From contig CAILNX010000056.1 in the NCBI GenBank assembly GCA_903835685.1, forward strand, positions 62,001 to 126,000: a DNA stretch of 64,000 bases. Reading direction: 5' to 3'. Of this stretch, positions 27,076 to 36,216 are shown one piece after another. The notes beneath the pieces are model-generated. The model saw only the letters and a list, made by a program, of their open reading frames with translations, was not told the origin of the DNA and searched no databases. This DNA is from an uncultured delta proteobacterium. GTDB lineage: Bacteria; Desulfobacterota; Desulfovibrionia; Desulfovibrionales; Desulfovibrionaceae. How positions within the stretch are numbered: position 1 is the first letter of the stretch; each line of letters starts with the position of its first letter. The translations under genes were made by a program, and so were the position numbers.

Positions 27076-28449
27076 ATGGACCCCATCGCCTTGAGCATTT
27101 TCGACCTGTTCAAGATCGGGCCAGGGCCGTCCAGCTCCCACACCATGGCCCCCATGCTGGCCGGGCTGGACTTTTTGGAGTTGGCCCGGAGCCTGCCGCT
27201 TCAGGCCAAGGCCCAGGCCCGGGGCGTCACGGTGCAGCTCTTCGGGAGCCTGGGGGCCGCGGCCGAGGGACACGGCACGGTTCGGGCCGTGCTGGCCGGG
27301 CTCATGGGCCAGGACCCGGGGCATTGCCCCCCGGACCTCCTAGACCGCCTGGGGATTGACCCGGACCAGGCCCAGGCCGTGGACCTGCACGGGGCGGTCA
27401 TCGAAGTCCGGGGCCGGGACATACGGCCCGACCGCCTGGTGCACGATTTCCCCTTTCAGAACACCCTGGTGTTCACCCTGAACGGGCCGAACACATCGGA
27501 CGAGCCGCTCCTGACCCGGCAGTATTTCTCCGTGGGCGGGGGCTTTCTGCAATGGCCCGGCCAGAAGCCGCCCCGGCGCGGCCAGCCCGTGCACCCCTAT
27601 GACTCCATGCGCTCCTTAAAGGCCCGCATGGAGGAATTCGGCTTGAGCCTGCACCGGCTGGTGCTGGAGAACGAGATGGCCGTGAGCGGCCTGGACGAGG
27701 CCGGGGTGCAGGCCGGGCTGGACCACATCCTGGCGGTCATGGATCAGGCCGTGCAGCGCGGGCTTGCGGCCGAGGGCGTGCTGCCCGGCCCCCTGGGACT
27801 CATGCGCAAGGCCAGGAAAATCCACGAGCGGGCCATGGGCAAGCGGCGGCCCGTGGACCAGTTCCTGGCCTTCATGGCCGCCTGCGCCTTTGCCGTGGCC
27901 GAGGAGAACGCGGCCGGGCACGTCATTGTCACGGCCCCCACCTGCGGGTCGTCGGGAGTCATCCCGGCCGTGGCCCAGGTCATGCGCGAGCTTTTGGGGG
28001 TGTCCGAGCAGTCCTTGCGCGAGGGGCTGCTGGCCGCCGCTGCCGTGGGCTTTCTGGCCAAGCACAACGCCACCATCGCCGGGGCCGAGGGCGGGTGCCA
28101 GGCCGAGATCGGGGTGGCCTCGGCCATGGCCGCCGCGCTCCTGGCCCAGGCCACGGGCTACGGGGTGCAGGTCACGGAGAATGCGGCCGAGATCGCCCTG
28201 GAGCACCACCTGGGCCTGACCTGCGATCCGGTGCGCGGGTACGTTCAAATTCCTTGCATCGAGCGCAACGCCATGGGCGCGGCCAAGGCCTACACGGCCT
28301 ATCTCATCGCCTCGGACGTGGTCCCGGCCATGCACAAGGTCGGTCTGGACGAAGTTATGGCCGCCATGCGGGACACCGGCCGGGACATGTGCACGAAATA
28401 CAAGGAGACTTCCCTGGGTGGGTTGGCCACCTGCATGGTGACCTGCTGA
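27076..28449 (+). CDS. sdaA: L-serine dehydratase (Fe-S type, single chain)
   Basis: A 457-aa enzyme that deaminates L-serine to pyruvate and ammonia with a [4Fe-4S] cluster. The beta-domain signature SIFDLFKIGPGPSSSHTMAPM is at the N-terminus, and the alpha domain has TAPTCGSSGVIPA and LTCDPVRGYVQIPCIERNAMGAAKAYTA, whose Cys residues bind the cluster. Length and order match the single-chain SdaA of proteobacteria. ATG 27076 follows GGGAG. Oxygen-sensitive clusters suit an anaerobe. The DUF3830 gene lies 25 nt upstream. Confidence 0.96.
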   Translation: MDPIALSIFDLFKIGPGPSSSHTMAPMLAGLDFLELARSLPLQAKAQARGVTVQLFGSLGAAAEGHGTVRAVLAGLMGQDPGHCPPDLLDRLGIDPDQAQAVDLHGAVIEVRGRDIRPDRLVHDFPFQNTLVFTLNGPNTSDEPLLTRQYFSVGGGFLQWPGQKPPRRGQPVHPYDSMRSLKARMEEFGLSLHRLVLENEMAVSGLDEAGVQAGLDHILAVMDQAVQRGLAAEGVLPGPLGLMRKARKIHERAMGKRRPVDQFLAFMAACAFAVAEENAAGHVIVTAPTCGSSGVIPAVAQVMRELLGVSEQSLREGLLAAAAVGFLAKHNATIAGAEGGCQAEIGVASAMAAALLAQATGYGVQVTENAAEIALEHHLGLTCDPVRGYVQIPCIERNAMGAAKAYTAYLIASDVVPAMHKVGLDEVMAAMRDTGRDMCTKYKETSLGGLATCMVTC

Positions 28450-28473
28450 TTATCCCTCGTGGCCGCGGAGCAC

Positions 28474-28501
28474 TTGACTTGCCAAGGTAACATGCTACCA
28501 T
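28474..28501 (+). promoter_or_regulatory. Promoter and palindromic operator of the MazEF-type module
   Basis: TTGACT (28474-28479) and TACCAT (28496-28501) are 16 nt apart. The interrupted palindrome GGTAACATGCTACC (28486-28499) overlaps the -10 element and is a probable autoregulatory site. The layout copies that of the RelE/Xre module at 3937. Confidence 0.5.
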
Positions 28502-28520
28502 TTCTCCCAGGGGGCCGATC

Positions 28521-28733
28521 ATGCAGACAGCACCGACCAAGCAAAGCCGTTACCGCGACAGGCTCCGGGGGCAAGGCCTGCGCCCATTGCAGATATGGGT
28601 GCTGGACACCAGAAAGCCCGGGTTCGCGGAAGAGTGCCGGAGGCAGTCCCGCATCGTGCGTAGCGACCTGCGGGAAAAGGAAAAGCTGGGCTGGTTGACC
28701 GCCGTGACCAACATCATCGAGGGCTGGCTATGA
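28521..28733 (+). CDS. Antitoxin, MazE-like (DUF3018 type)
   Basis: A 70-aa charged protein (RYRDRLRGQGLRPLQIWVLDTRKPGFAEECRRQ) matching the short antitoxins of the DUF3018/antitoxin MazE group. The N-terminal half is a basic ribbon-helix-helix-like DNA-binding region, and the acidic-hydrophobic end (LGWLTAVTNIIEGWL) should wrap the toxin. It overlaps the toxin gene as ATGA. It likely represses its own promoter through the palindrome at 28486-28499. Confidence 0.8.
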   Translation: MQTAPTKQSRYRDRLRGQGLRPLQIWVLDTRKPGFAEECRRQSRIVRSDLREKEKLGWLTAVTNIIEGWL

Positions 28734-29053
28734 AACGCGGAGACCTGGTGTCGGTCTCATTGCCGGGAACATACGGGAAACCGCGTCCGGCCCTGGTGAT
28801 CCAGTCGGATTTGTTCGCCGACCACTCCTCGGTCACGGTGCTGCCCATCACCAGCGACCTGCTGGACGCGCCGCTCTTGCGCATCAGCGTACCGCCTCTG
28901 CCTGCAAACGGGCTGCAAAAACCCTCGCAGGTCATGATCGACCAGGTCCATACCCTGCCCCGGGACACGGTCTCCAAGCCCTTCGGCGTCCTGGACCAGG
29001 ACCTCATGCGCGAGATCGACCGCTCCCTGGTCCTGTTCTTGGGGATGGCCTAA
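28730..29053 (+). CDS. MazF/PemK-family endoribonuclease toxin
   Basis: A 107-aa toxin of the MazF/PemK fold: MKRGDLVSVSLPGTYGKPRPALVIQSD at the N-terminus with the catalytic Arg in KPRPAL, VTVLPITSDL carrying the Thr/Ser position, and SQVMIDQVHTLPRD. Such toxins cut mRNA at short motifs; the motif is not predictable here. It overlaps the antitoxin by 4 nt. This is one of two MazF-like toxins in the window; the other, at 54758, has an unrelated AbrB-type antitoxin. Confidence 0.88.
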   Translation: MKRGDLVSVSLPGTYGKPRPALVIQSDLFADHSSVTVLPITSDLLDAPLLRISVPPLPANGLQKPSQVMIDQVHTLPRDTVSKPFGVLDQDLMREIDRSLVLFLGMA

Positions 29054-29132
29054 GAACAGATCCGTCTGAGCGCCTGGCCGTCCGTCCCGACCCAACGTCC
29101 ACAGACAAGAGCACAGACAAGAGGACCCCTGC

Positions 29133-29480
29133 ATGCCTTTTTTCCCTGACCTCTGGCCGAAATTCCGCAGCGTGGGTCTGCACCAGTCCGGGGAGTTCAA
29201 TCCCCAGGAGGCCCTGCCCCGCTACTACAAGGACCACGCCCCCCTGCCCGAGACCCCCTTCCACTTCATCGAATACGTCTGGCCCGGCCTGACCACGGCT
29301 CAGATCGAGCAGGTGCGGGCCTATGTGGCCGCGCACCCCGGCCCGCTGGCCAACTGGGCCGACCCGGACCTGCCCCAGGTTTCGACCGTGCGCTTCTTCC
29401 AGGATTTCATCGTGCGGGTCTGCGCGCCTGGGACTGGCGGGCACACGTTTATGGTCTACGCGGAGATTGTGGGGGAGTAG
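29133..29480 (+). CDS. Uncharacterised small protein
   Basis: A 115-aa soluble protein (LWPKFRSVGLHQSGEFNPQEALPRYYKDHAPLPETPFHFIEYVWPGLT...) of no family I recognise. It is rich in Pro and aromatic residues and ends in a strand-like TFMVYAEIVGE. ATG 29133 follows AGAGGA at 8 nt. It stands alone between the MazEF-type module and a convergent small membrane gene. Composition and the good start suggest a real gene. Confidence 0.55.
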   Translation: MPFFPDLWPKFRSVGLHQSGEFNPQEALPRYYKDHAPLPETPFHFIEYVWPGLTTAQIEQVRAYVAAHPGPLANWADPDLPQVSTVRFFQDFIVRVCAPGTGGHTFMVYAEIVGE

Positions 29481-29498
29481 GCCTGGGAAGCCAGCGGC

Positions 29499-29813
29499 CT
29501 AGCCCTTGGGAATGGAGGCGATGATCACGGCCATGAACAGGGCCACGGCGCAACTGGCGGTGACGAACATCTCGGCCAGCACGGAACGGTCGCAGTGCAG
29601 GCAGGTCTTGATGCTCAAGTTGGGCGAGAAGGCCAGGGCCAGGAGCATGGCCAGCCCACTCAGGGCGTAGGACAGGACCAGGGCGGCCAGGAACCGCACG
29701 CCGTAGTCCTCGAAGTCCAAGGGGAAATCCAGGTGTGGGTTGCGGGCGTAGATCCAGCCCGTGAACAGGCTGGGCAGGTGCATGCGAATTTGGGACAGCA
29801 GGGTTTTGAACAT
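29499..29813 (-). CDS. Small membrane protein
   Basis: A 104-aa protein with two strong hydrophobic segments (about residues 40-62, FLAALVLSYALSGLAMLLALAF, and 80-101, LAEMFVTASCAVALFMAVIIAS) separated by a loop with CLHCD. No family is recognised. The gene starts 19 nt downstream of the RNase J stop on the same strand, so the two are probably co-transcribed. A CxxC pair in the loop could bind metal or form a disulfide. Confidence 0.55.
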   Translation of the reverse strand: MFKTLLSQIRMHLPSLFTGWIYARNPHLDFPLDFEDYGVRFLAALVLSYALSGLAMLLALAFSPNLSIKTCLHCDRSVLAEMFVTASCAVALFMAVIIASIPKG

Positions 29814-29832
29814 GAACGGTCTTTCAGAGAAT

Positions 29833-31491
29833 CTACAGGCTCAGGACCAGGGGCACCACCACCGGGTCCCGGTCCAGGACCTTGCGGAAGAAGCGCCGCA
29901 GCGACGAGCGGATGCGTTCCTTGAGCTTCTTGGTGTCTCCCACGGGCATGGACTCGTACAATTCCAGGATCAGGCATTTGGCGTCCTCCAGCACGTGGGA
30001 GTAGTGCTGCTCGAACACAAAGCCCTTGGACACCACGTCCGGCCCCAGGGTGATCTCCCCGGTGTCCTTGTCAATGGCCATGACCACGATGACCATGCCC
30101 TCCCCGGCCAGCAGCCGCCGCTCCTTGAGCACGCTCTGGCCCACGTCGCCCACGCCCTTGCCGTCCACGTAGATAGGCTCCACGGGCCGGGGTTCCTCCA
30201 GCCGGAAGCAGTCGTCGAAAAAGGTCACAGGCGACCCGTCCTCCAGCAGGATGCTCTTGGCCTGGTCCACGCCCTCGCCCACGGCCAGGCGGGCGTGCTT
30301 GACCAGGTGGCGGTACTCCCCGTGCACCGGGATGAAATGCTCGGGCTTGACCGTGTTCAGCATGATGCGCAACTCTTCCTTGTGGGCGTGGCCCGAGGCG
30401 TGGATGGCCTGGACCCGCTCGTAGAGCACCTCGGCCCCGAGCTTGTAGAGCCGGTTGATGACCCGGGTGATGGCCTTCACATTCCCCGGAATGAAGCGCG
30501 AGGACATGATCACCAGGTCCCCGGGCCGCACGGCGATGAAGCGGTGCTCGGCCATGGCGATGCGGGAGAGCGCGGCCAGGGGCTCGCCCTGGGACCCGGT
30601 GACCAGCATGACCACCTCGTGGTCGGCCAACCCGTCCAGGTCCTCCACATTGCCCCGCAAAACCCCTTCGGGCGCGCGCAAAAGCCCCATGTCCGTGGCC
30701 AGGTCGATGTTCTTGGACAGGCTTTTCCCGCTCACCCCCACCTTGCGGCCGTACTGGGCGGCCAGGTCGATGATCTCCTGCATGCGCTGGATGTGGCTGG
30801 AGAACAGGGTGATGAGGATGCGGCCCGTGGCCTGGGCGAAAATGTCCGAGAGCGTGGCCTTGATCTCCCGCTCGGTCAGGGCGAAGCCCTCGCGCTCCAC
30901 ATTGGTGGAGTCCGAGCACAACAGCTTGACCCCGGGCGCGCTGAAGGCCCGGATGGCCTTTAAGTCCGTGGCGTGGCCGTCCAGGGGGTGGCGGTCGATC
31001 TTAAAATCGCCGGTGTGCACCATGCGGCCGATGGGGGTCTCCACGCCCAGGGCAAAGCCCTCGATGACCGAGTGGCAGACCGGGAAGAAATGGAAGGTGA
31101 AATCGCCGAGAACCACGGTCTCGCCCGCCTTGACCGGCCTTAAGTCCACCTTGTCGTCCAGGAAATGCTCTTTGAGCTTGTTCTCCACCAGGCCCAGGGT
31201 AAAGCGGGACCCGTACACCGGGACCTGGAGCTTGCGCAGGAGCCAGGGCAGAGCCCCGATATGGTCCTCGTGCCCGTGGGTGAGCACGATGCCCTTGACC
31301 CGGCCGGCCATGTCCATGATCGGGTCGAAGCTGGGGATGACGATGTCCACCCCGAAGAGCAGTTCGTCCGGAAACATGAGCCCGCAGTCGATGAGGGCCG
31401 CGCTGGTCGGGCAGAACAGGAGCATGCAGTTGAGCCCGATCTCGCCCAGGCCGCCGAGCGGATAGACGGTCACGCCAGAATCAGAAGACAT
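29833..31491 (-). CDS. rnj: Ribonuclease J
   Basis: A 552-aa beta-CASP metallo-beta-lactamase RNase that processes and degrades mRNA and rRNA from the 5' end. The metal-binding HGHEDH is at residues 72-77 within GIVLTHGHEDHIGALPWLL, preceded by the N-terminal VTVYPLGGLGEIGLN. Further His/Asp motifs are CHSVIEGFAL, HTGDFKID, SDSTN, and the beta-CASP HASGHAHKEEL. ATG 31491 has GGAGGG at 5 nt; a GTG at 31497 is possible. It overlaps the plsC end by 11 nt. RNase J with no RNase E-like gene nearby is normal for deltaproteobacteria. Confidence 0.94.
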   Translation of the reverse strand: MSSDSGVTVYPLGGLGEIGLNCMLLFCPTSAALIDCGLMFPDELLFGVDIVIPSFDPIMDMAGRVKGIVLTHGHEDHIGALPWLLRKLQVPVYGSRFTLGLVENKLKEHFLDDKVDLRPVKAGETVVLGDFTFHFFPVCHSVIEGFALGVETPIGRMVHTGDFKIDRHPLDGHATDLKAIRAFSAPGVKLLCSDSTNVEREGFALTEREIKATLSDIFAQATGRILITLFSSHIQRMQEIIDLAAQYGRKVGVSGKSLSKNIDLATDMGLLRAPEGVLRGNVEDLDGLADHEVVMLVTGSQGEPLAALSRIAMAEHRFIAVRPGDLVIMSSRFIPGNVKAITRVINRLYKLGAEVLYERVQAIHASGHAHKEELRIMLNTVKPEHFIPVHGEYRHLVKHARLAVGEGVDQAKSILLEDGSPVTFFDDCFRLEEPRPVEPIYVDGKGVGDVGQSVLKERRLLAGEGMVIVVMAIDKDTGEITLGPDVVSKGFVFEQHYSHVLEDAKCLILELYESMPVGDTKKLKERIRSSLRRFFRKVLDRDPVVVPLVLSL

Positions 31492-32260
31492 CGTCACCCT
31501 CCCCGCATTCGGCGGCCGCCGGAGCCTCGGCCACCGTTCCGCCCATCTCCCTCCACAGGGACTGATAGGCCGTGTTCATGACCGCGTACATGTCCTGGCG
31601 GAAGAGTTCGCGTTCCTTGATGGTATATTGGGAAACATCCAGGGGCGGCAGGGCCTTGATGCGGATCACGGTCGGGGTGATGCTCAAAAGCCCCTTGGGC
31701 AGGAGCCGGTGGCTCCCGGCCATGACCAGGGGCACGATGGGCCGCCCGCATTTCAAGGCCACCACGGCCGCGCCGATCTTAAAGGGCAGGAGCGCCTCGG
31801 GACGCATGTTCCGGGTGCCCTCGGGAAAGATGACCGGGGAAAAGCCGTCCCGGGCCTTCTGGGCCGCGATCTCGATGCTCTTCATGCCCGAGCGGCGGTT
31901 GGAGCGGTCGATGGAGATGTGCCCGAACTCGCGCATGGCCCAGCCGAACACCGGGATGTCGAAGAGGCTCTTCTTGGCCACGAAGCGGATTTTGTGGCCA
32001 GCCAGGGCCGCGCAGAGCAGGGGGATGTCCATGTGGCTCTGGTGATTGCACAAGAACACCACGGACTGGATATCGGGCAGGGCCGAGAGATCGAGTTCCA
32101 CCTTGGCCCCGGCGGCCCACAGTATGATTTTGGCCCAGAAGCCCTGGCCCCATTCGCTGGTGGCCGTGCCCTTGAGCAGGGTGCACCAGACGCAAAAAAA
32201 CAGGGTGAAAGGGACCAGGACAATAACGAACCAAATGCTTCGAAACATGATTTCCCGCAT
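31481..32260 (-). CDS. plsC: 1-acyl-sn-glycerol-3-phosphate acyltransferase
   Basis: A 259-aa membrane-bound acyltransferase that makes phosphatidic acid. An N-terminal hydrophobic segment ([22 protein letters not shown]) anchors it, and the catalytic NHQSHMD (the NHx4D motif, near residue 72) and FPEGTRN are both intact, with [18 protein letters not shown] between them. An in-frame ATG at 32248 is an alternative start. It is translated with RNase J, whose start overlaps its end by 11 nt. The last 25 residues ([16 protein letters not shown]) are an acidic tail of no known role. Confidence 0.93.
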   Translation of the reverse strand: MREIMFRSIWFVIVLVPFTLFFCVWCTLLKGTATSEWGQGFWAKIILWAAGAKVELDLSALPDIQSVVFLCNHQSHMDIPLLCAALAGHKIRFVAKKSLFDIPVFGWAMREFGHISIDRSNRRSGMKSIEIAAQKARDGFSPVIFPEGTRNMRPEALLPFKIGAAVVALKCGRPIVPLVMAGSHRLLPKGLLSITPTVIRIKALPPLDVSQYTIKERELFRQDMYAVMNTAYQSLWREMGGTVAEAPAAAECGEGDDVF

Positions 32261-32588
32261 GCGCGCCGCCCCGACAGGACGCGCAAGACCGCGCCCCGGG
32301 GCCTCGCCTGTGTTTGCCGGAAAGCGCCGCGCGCCCCCGATGGATTCACCCCTCCGGCCCGGACGGAACGTCCATGCCGGTCAAAATTCGCCGTTTTTCC
32401 GGGTCCGGGGCCGCGCGATGAACCGCCAAAGCCGCCCGGGACCTTGCGCCCCAAGTATTTGGACCGCAACATCAGCTATCTACTCCAAATTCCGGTACGA
32501 AACAAGGAGAAAAGGCCCGGAAGAAACAGTGGAAATTCCCGGGGGTTGGAGCTATGACCCTTGCAACCCCATCCTCTGGAGCCCAAGC
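32261..32588. other. Non-coding gap between divergent plsC and purU
   Basis: This 328-bp stretch separates two divergent genes. It has GC-rich sequence near plsC and a mildly AT-richer part near 32450-32500, where promoters probably lie. I see no convincing -35/-10 pair, repeat, RNA gene or conserved frame. Confidence 0.5.
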
Positions 32589-33446
32589 ATGCAAACCGTC
32601 GCCCGCCTGTGCATCACCTGCCCGGACAAACCCGGCATCGTGGCCTCGGTCACGAATTTCCTGTACTCCCACGGGGTCAACGTGACCTGTCTGGACCAGT
32701 ACTCCACGGACCCCGAGGGCGGGACCTTCTTCATGCGCCTGGAGTTCCAGACCCCGCACATGGACATCACCCGCCCGGCCCTGGAGAAATCCTTCCAGAC
32801 CGTCATCGCCGACCCCTTTGCCATGGACTGGAGCCTGTCCTTTTCCTCGGACCCCAAGCAGGTGGCCATCCTGGTGTCCACGTCCGACCACTGCCTCATG
32901 GAGCTGCTGTGGCGCTGGGCCAGGGGCGAGCTGCCCTGCGAGATCACGGCCGTGATCGGCAACCACCCGAATTTGAAGGAGAAGGTGGAGTCCTTCGGGC
33001 TGGCCTTCCACTACCTGCCCATGACCCCGGAGACCAAGTCCGAGGCCGAGGCCCGGATGCTCGACATCCTGGACGGCCGGGCGGATACGCTCATCCTCGC
33101 CCGGTACATGCAGGTGCTCTCGCCGGAGTTCGTGGCCCGCTTCCCCCACCGCATGGTGAACATCCACCACTCCTTTCTCCCGGCCTTTGCCGGAGCGGAC
33201 CCCTACCGCCAGGCCCGGGAGCGGGGGGTGAAGGTCATCGGGGCCACGGCCCACTACGTCACCGAGGAGTTGGACGCCGGTCCCATCATCGAACAGGACG
33301 TGGCCCGGGTCTCCCACCGCCACAGCCTGGACGACTTAAAGGACCTCGGCCGCGACCTGGAGCGCCAGGTCCTGGCCCGGGCCGTGAAGTGGGTGCTGGA
33401 GGACCGGGTCATTATTCATGGGAATAAGACCATTGTGTTCAAGTGA
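32589..33446 (+). CDS. purU: Formyltetrahydrofolate deformylase
   Basis: A 285-aa enzyme that hydrolyses 10-formyltetrahydrofolate to formate and tetrahydrofolate. An N-terminal ACT domain (residues 3-80, [37 protein letters not shown]) precedes the formyltransferase domain with the catalytic Asn-His-Asp set: [18 protein letters not shown] and [23 protein letters not shown] 32589 begins just before the ACT strand; no strong Shine-Dalgarno is seen. The enzyme balances the C1 pool, fitting the serine-degrading and formate metabolism of anaerobes. Confidence 0.95.
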   Translation: MQTVARLCITCPDKPGIVASVTNFLYSHGVNVTCLDQYSTDPEGGTFFMRLEFQTPHMDITRPALEKSFQTVIADPFAMDWSLSFSSDPKQVAILVSTSDHCLMELLWRWARGELPCEITAVIGNHPNLKEKVESFGLAFHYLPMTPETKSEAEARMLDILDGRADTLILARYMQVLSPEFVARFPHRMVNIHHSFLPAFAGADPYRQARERGVKVIGATAHYVTEELDAGPIIEQDVARVSHRHSLDDLKDLGRDLERQVLARAVKWVLEDRVIIHGNKTIVFK

Positions 33447-33576
33447 GGGGGCTTCGGGCACGGGAAGTGCGCCGGTATAATATTTATAAGAACATCACGG
33501 GTTGCGCCCTGGGCTCAAAAAGGGTAAAAGGCCCATGTTTTGCCGACCCGACAAGCCGCCAAACTCTGGAGCCTGC

Positions 33577-34035
33577 ATGAATATTGAACTGGCCAAGCCC
33601 TTCATCACTGCCACGGTAACGGTTTTATCCACCATGGCCAGAGTGACCCCGGTGGCGGGCAAGCCTTACGTCAAGAAGAACAACGTGGCCCAGGGCGACG
33701 TGAGCGGACTGGTGGGGGTCACCGGGGACAAGACCGGCAGCGTGTCCATCTCCTTCACCAAGGTCTGCGCCATCACCATTGTCAAGAACATGCTCGGCGA
33801 CGATATCCAGGACCTGCTCACGGACGTGAAAGACGCCGTGGGCGAGATCACCAACATGATCTCGGGCCAGGCCCGGGCCGGATTGGCCGAGATGGGCATC
33901 GTGCTCCAGGGCTCCACGCCCACGGTGATCATGGGCGACAACCACTCCATCTCGCATGTGACCAACGCGCCCATCATGGCCATCCCGTTCTCCACGCCCA
34001 ACGGGGATTTCACCATCGAGTTCTGCTTCGAGTAG
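33577..34035 (+). CDS. cheX: CheX-type chemotaxis phosphatase
   Basis: A 152-aa protein of the CheX/CheC family that dephosphorylates CheY-P. It has GLVGVTGDKTGSVSISFTKVCAITIVKNMLG and the active-site helix DVKDAVGEITNMISGQARAGLAEMG, in which E and N of the ExxN motif (EITN) are intact. ATG 33577 follows GGAG at 7 nt. A TATAAT (33476-33481) lies upstream without a good -35. It stands alone, outside a chemotaxis operon, and ends at a strong terminator. Confidence 0.93.
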   Translation: MNIELAKPFITATVTVLSTMARVTPVAGKPYVKKNNVAQGDVSGLVGVTGDKTGSVSISFTKVCAITIVKNMLGDDIQDLLTDVKDAVGEITNMISGQARAGLAEMGIVLQGSTPTVIMGDNHSISHVTNAPIMAIPFSTPNGDFTIEFCFE

Positions 34036-34056
34036 AGCCGCCGCCCACGATTCCAC

Positions 34057-34087
34057 GGGCCGTCCCTTCAAGGGGGCGGCCTTTTTT
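34057..34087 (+). terminator. Rho-independent terminator of cheX
   Basis: A GC-rich stem built from GGCCGTCCC and GGGGGCGGCC (one G-T pair, loop of about 5 nt) is followed at once by seven T residues. It lies 21 nt after the cheX stop. Confidence 0.8.
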
Positions 34088-34135
34088 TCGGCGCTGGCCC
34101 CCGGCGCTCACCGGCCCTCGGCCAGGAGGTTTCCC

Positions 34136-34306
34136 ATGCTTCGATACGTCTGCCTGGACTGCGGCTACATCTACGACCCCAAGAACGGCGATCCCACCCA
34201 GGACATCCCCCCGGGCACCCCGGGCCAGGACCTGCCCGAGGCCTGGACCTGCCCCAAGTGCCAGGCCAAGCAGAGCCATTTCGCCATCAGCGACGACGAG
34301 GAATAA
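34136..34306 (+). CDS. rub: Rubredoxin
   Basis: A 56-aa rubredoxin: MLRYVCLDCGYIYDP with CxxCG at C6-C9, and WTCPKCQAKQ with CPxC at C39-C42, the four Cys that hold a single iron. The spacing and length are standard. Rubredoxin passes electrons to oxygen- and superoxide-reducing systems such as rubredoxin:oxygen oxidoreductase and superoxide reductase in sulfate reducers. ATG 34136 has a strong AGGAGG at 6 nt. It follows the cheX terminator, so it is separately transcribed. Rubredoxin C-termini rarely carry an acidic DDEE tail; here it is short and probably unimportant. Confidence 0.96.
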   Translation: MLRYVCLDCGYIYDPKNGDPTQDIPPGTPGQDLPEAWTCPKCQAKQSHFAISDDEE

Positions 34307-34417
34307 AAGCGCACGGCCCATGTGCCGTTTCCGTGACGCCCCCGTCCCGCGCTTTACACCCTGACGTGGGGTTGTTACGGTGGGGCACGTTCATTTCCAA
34401 GGAGTCATCCCCTCCGC

Positions 34418-35602
34418 ATGAAGCACTACATTCTCGACACCAACGTTCTGCTCGAAAATCCCAAAAGCATCATCAAACTCTGCGACAACGGCGAAAACGC
34501 GGTCATCATTCCCTATGCCGTGCTGCTTGAGCTGGACAAGCTCAAGAAGGACAGCCGGGTGGGGCATCTGGTGGCCCAGGCCGTGGACATCATCCAGGCC
34601 AACGGCTGCACCCGGGTGCTCCCGCCCACGCTTCAGGGCGACCGGGGCGGGCTCTCGGGCGACGACCAGATCCTGCGGGAGATCAGCGCCAACCCCGTGC
34701 CCGAGGCCGTGCTGGTCACCAATGACCGCATCCTCCAGATCCGGGCCAAGCTGGCGGGCATCAACACCGAGTACTACCGGGACGCCAATCCCTACCAGAG
34801 CGAGTCCCAGCTCTACACCGGGTTCGTGGACCCGGGCGAGGAGACCATCCCCAACTGCTTCGTGTGGGAGAACGGCGCGCCCGTGTTCATGACCCCCAAG
34901 GGGCCGAAAGTCATCGACTATCAGCACGAGGTCTGGGGGGTGCGGCCGCGCAGCGTGTACCAGAACCTGGCCATGGAGATCATGCTCCACGAGGACATCG
35001 ACCTGGTCACCATCCAGTCCGAGGCCGGGTTCGGCAAGACCTTCCTGGCCCTGGCCTGCGCCCTGTACCTGGTGCTGGAGCGCAAGGACAACCCCTTCCG
35101 CAAGGTGGTGGTGGTCAAGCCCGTGGTGGAGATCGGGGCCAAGATGGGCTTTCTGCCCGGGGACGTGGGTGAGAAGATGGAGCCCTACATCCGCTACATC
35201 CGGGACCTGGTCTTAAAGCTGCACGAGACCCGGCCGGCCAACCGCATCTTCGCCGACGCCCAGGACTCCAAATTCAATTTCAACCCGGCCCGCTTCGAGA
35301 TCCTGCCCCTGGCCTACATCCGGGGCATGAACCTGGAGAACTGCGCCATCATCGTGGACGAGACCCAGAACCTCTCCCGCAACGAGACCCGTGCCCTGCT
35401 CACCCGCATGGGCGAAGGGGTCAAATGCTTCTGCCTGGGCGACACCCGCCAGGTGGACAACCCGTACTTAAACCAGAGCAACAACGGGCTGAACTGGGCG
35501 GTGAAGAAGTTCAAGGGATTCAAGAACTACGCCCACGTGGTGCTCAAGGGCGACCGCTCCCGCGGCCCCATCACCGACCTGGTCATCAAATCCGGCCTCT
35601 AA
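34418..35602 (+). CDS. PIN-PhoH family ATPase/RNase
   Basis: A 394-aa protein with an N-terminal PIN nuclease domain (residues 1-130; DTNVLLENPKSI, LLELDKLKK, and VLVTNDRILQIRA hold the acidic residues) fused to a PhoH-like ATPase (from about 170) with Walker A EAGFGKTFLAL near residue 205 and Walker B CAIIVDETQNLS. The layout is that of PhoH2/YlaK proteins, described as RNA helicase-RNases and, in mycobacteria, as toxin-antitoxin members. No antitoxin-like gene is attached here. ATG 34418 follows AAGGAG. Its targets are unknown. Confidence 0.93.
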   Translation: MKHYILDTNVLLENPKSIIKLCDNGENAVIIPYAVLLELDKLKKDSRVGHLVAQAVDIIQANGCTRVLPPTLQGDRGGLSGDDQILREISANPVPEAVLVTNDRILQIRAKLAGINTEYYRDANPYQSESQLYTGFVDPGEETIPNCFVWENGAPVFMTPKGPKVIDYQHEVWGVRPRSVYQNLAMEIMLHEDIDLVTIQSEAGFGKTFLALACALYLVLERKDNPFRKVVVVKPVVEIGAKMGFLPGDVGEKMEPYIRYIRDLVLKLHETRPANRIFADAQDSKFNFNPARFEILPLAYIRGMNLENCAIIVDETQNLSRNETRALLTRMGEGVKCFCLGDTRQVDNPYLNQSNNGLNWAVKKFKGFKNYAHVVLKGDRSRGPITDLVIKSGL

Positions 35603-35688
35603 GCCTCCCTCTGCCCTGCCCCGTCCCAGCCGGGCGGTCCGTACCCCGGGCTGCCCGGCTGTTCTTTGGGGCCAATCCCGGTCGCCCC

Positions 35689-35715
35689 TTGCCAAACCCT
35701 TGCGGGCCTTATAAG
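35689..35715 (+). promoter_or_regulatory. Candidate promoter of the UspA gene
   Basis: TTGCCA (35689-35694) and TATAAG (35710-35715) are separated by 15 nt, followed by a short GGGG-AGA-CCCC-T6 hairpin (35725-35741) that might attenuate the transcript. Confidence 0.3.
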
Positions 35716-35790
35716 GGGGAATATGGGGAGACCCCTTTTTTGAAGGTGGCCCTCTCCTGTTTTCTCAACCCGAACGCGAGGGGGATGACC

Positions 35791-36213
35791 ATGAACATCG
35801 AGAAGATTCTCCTGGCTGTGGACGGTTCCGACCATTCCCTCCATGCCGCTGGCCATGCGGCGGACCTGGCCAAGTGCGCCGGGGCCGAGATCCTGCTCTT
35901 CACCTGCTATCCCATCCTGGAAGGCGACGACCAGCCCTTCTTCGACCACAGCACGCCTCAGGCCATGGAGGCCGAGGCCCGGAAGACCCTCGAACCCTAC
36001 AAGGTCCTCCTGGCCGAACGCGGGGCGGCCTTCACCGCCCTGATCGCCAGCGGGGACCCGGCCCGGGAGATCGTGGCCACAGCCAAGGCCGGCGGCAGCG
36101 ACGTCATCGTCATGGGCTCGCGCGGCCTGGGCAAGGTCATGGGCCTGATTTTGGGCAGCGTGACCAAGGACGTGGTGCAGACGGCCCCCTGCTCGGTCTG
36201 GGTGGTACGGTAA
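35791..36213 (+). CDS. Universal stress protein, UspA family
   Basis: A 140-aa single-domain Usp protein: KILLAVDGSDHSLHAAGHAADLAKC at the N-terminus and the ATP-binding GxxGxG-x9-G(S/T) signature GSRGLGKVMGLILGSVTKDVVQTAPCSVWVVR at the end, so it belongs to the nucleotide-binding branch. ATG 35791 has GAGGGGG at 7 nt; an in-frame ATG lies six bases upstream. It converges on the Nramp gene with 3 nt between the two stops. Usp proteins aid survival in stress; no specific partner is indicated here. Confidence 0.93.
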   Translation: MNIEKILLAVDGSDHSLHAAGHAADLAKCAGAEILLFTCYPILEGDDQPFFDHSTPQAMEAEARKTLEPYKVLLAERGAAFTALIASGDPAREIVATAKAGGSDVIVMGSRGLGKVMGLILGSVTKDVVQTAPCSVWVVR

Positions 36214-36216
36214 AAA

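Noticed and set aside
32046-32588. Upstream extension of purU
   Set aside because: It would cross plsC antisense and the promoter region; the ACT domain begins directly after ATG 32589.
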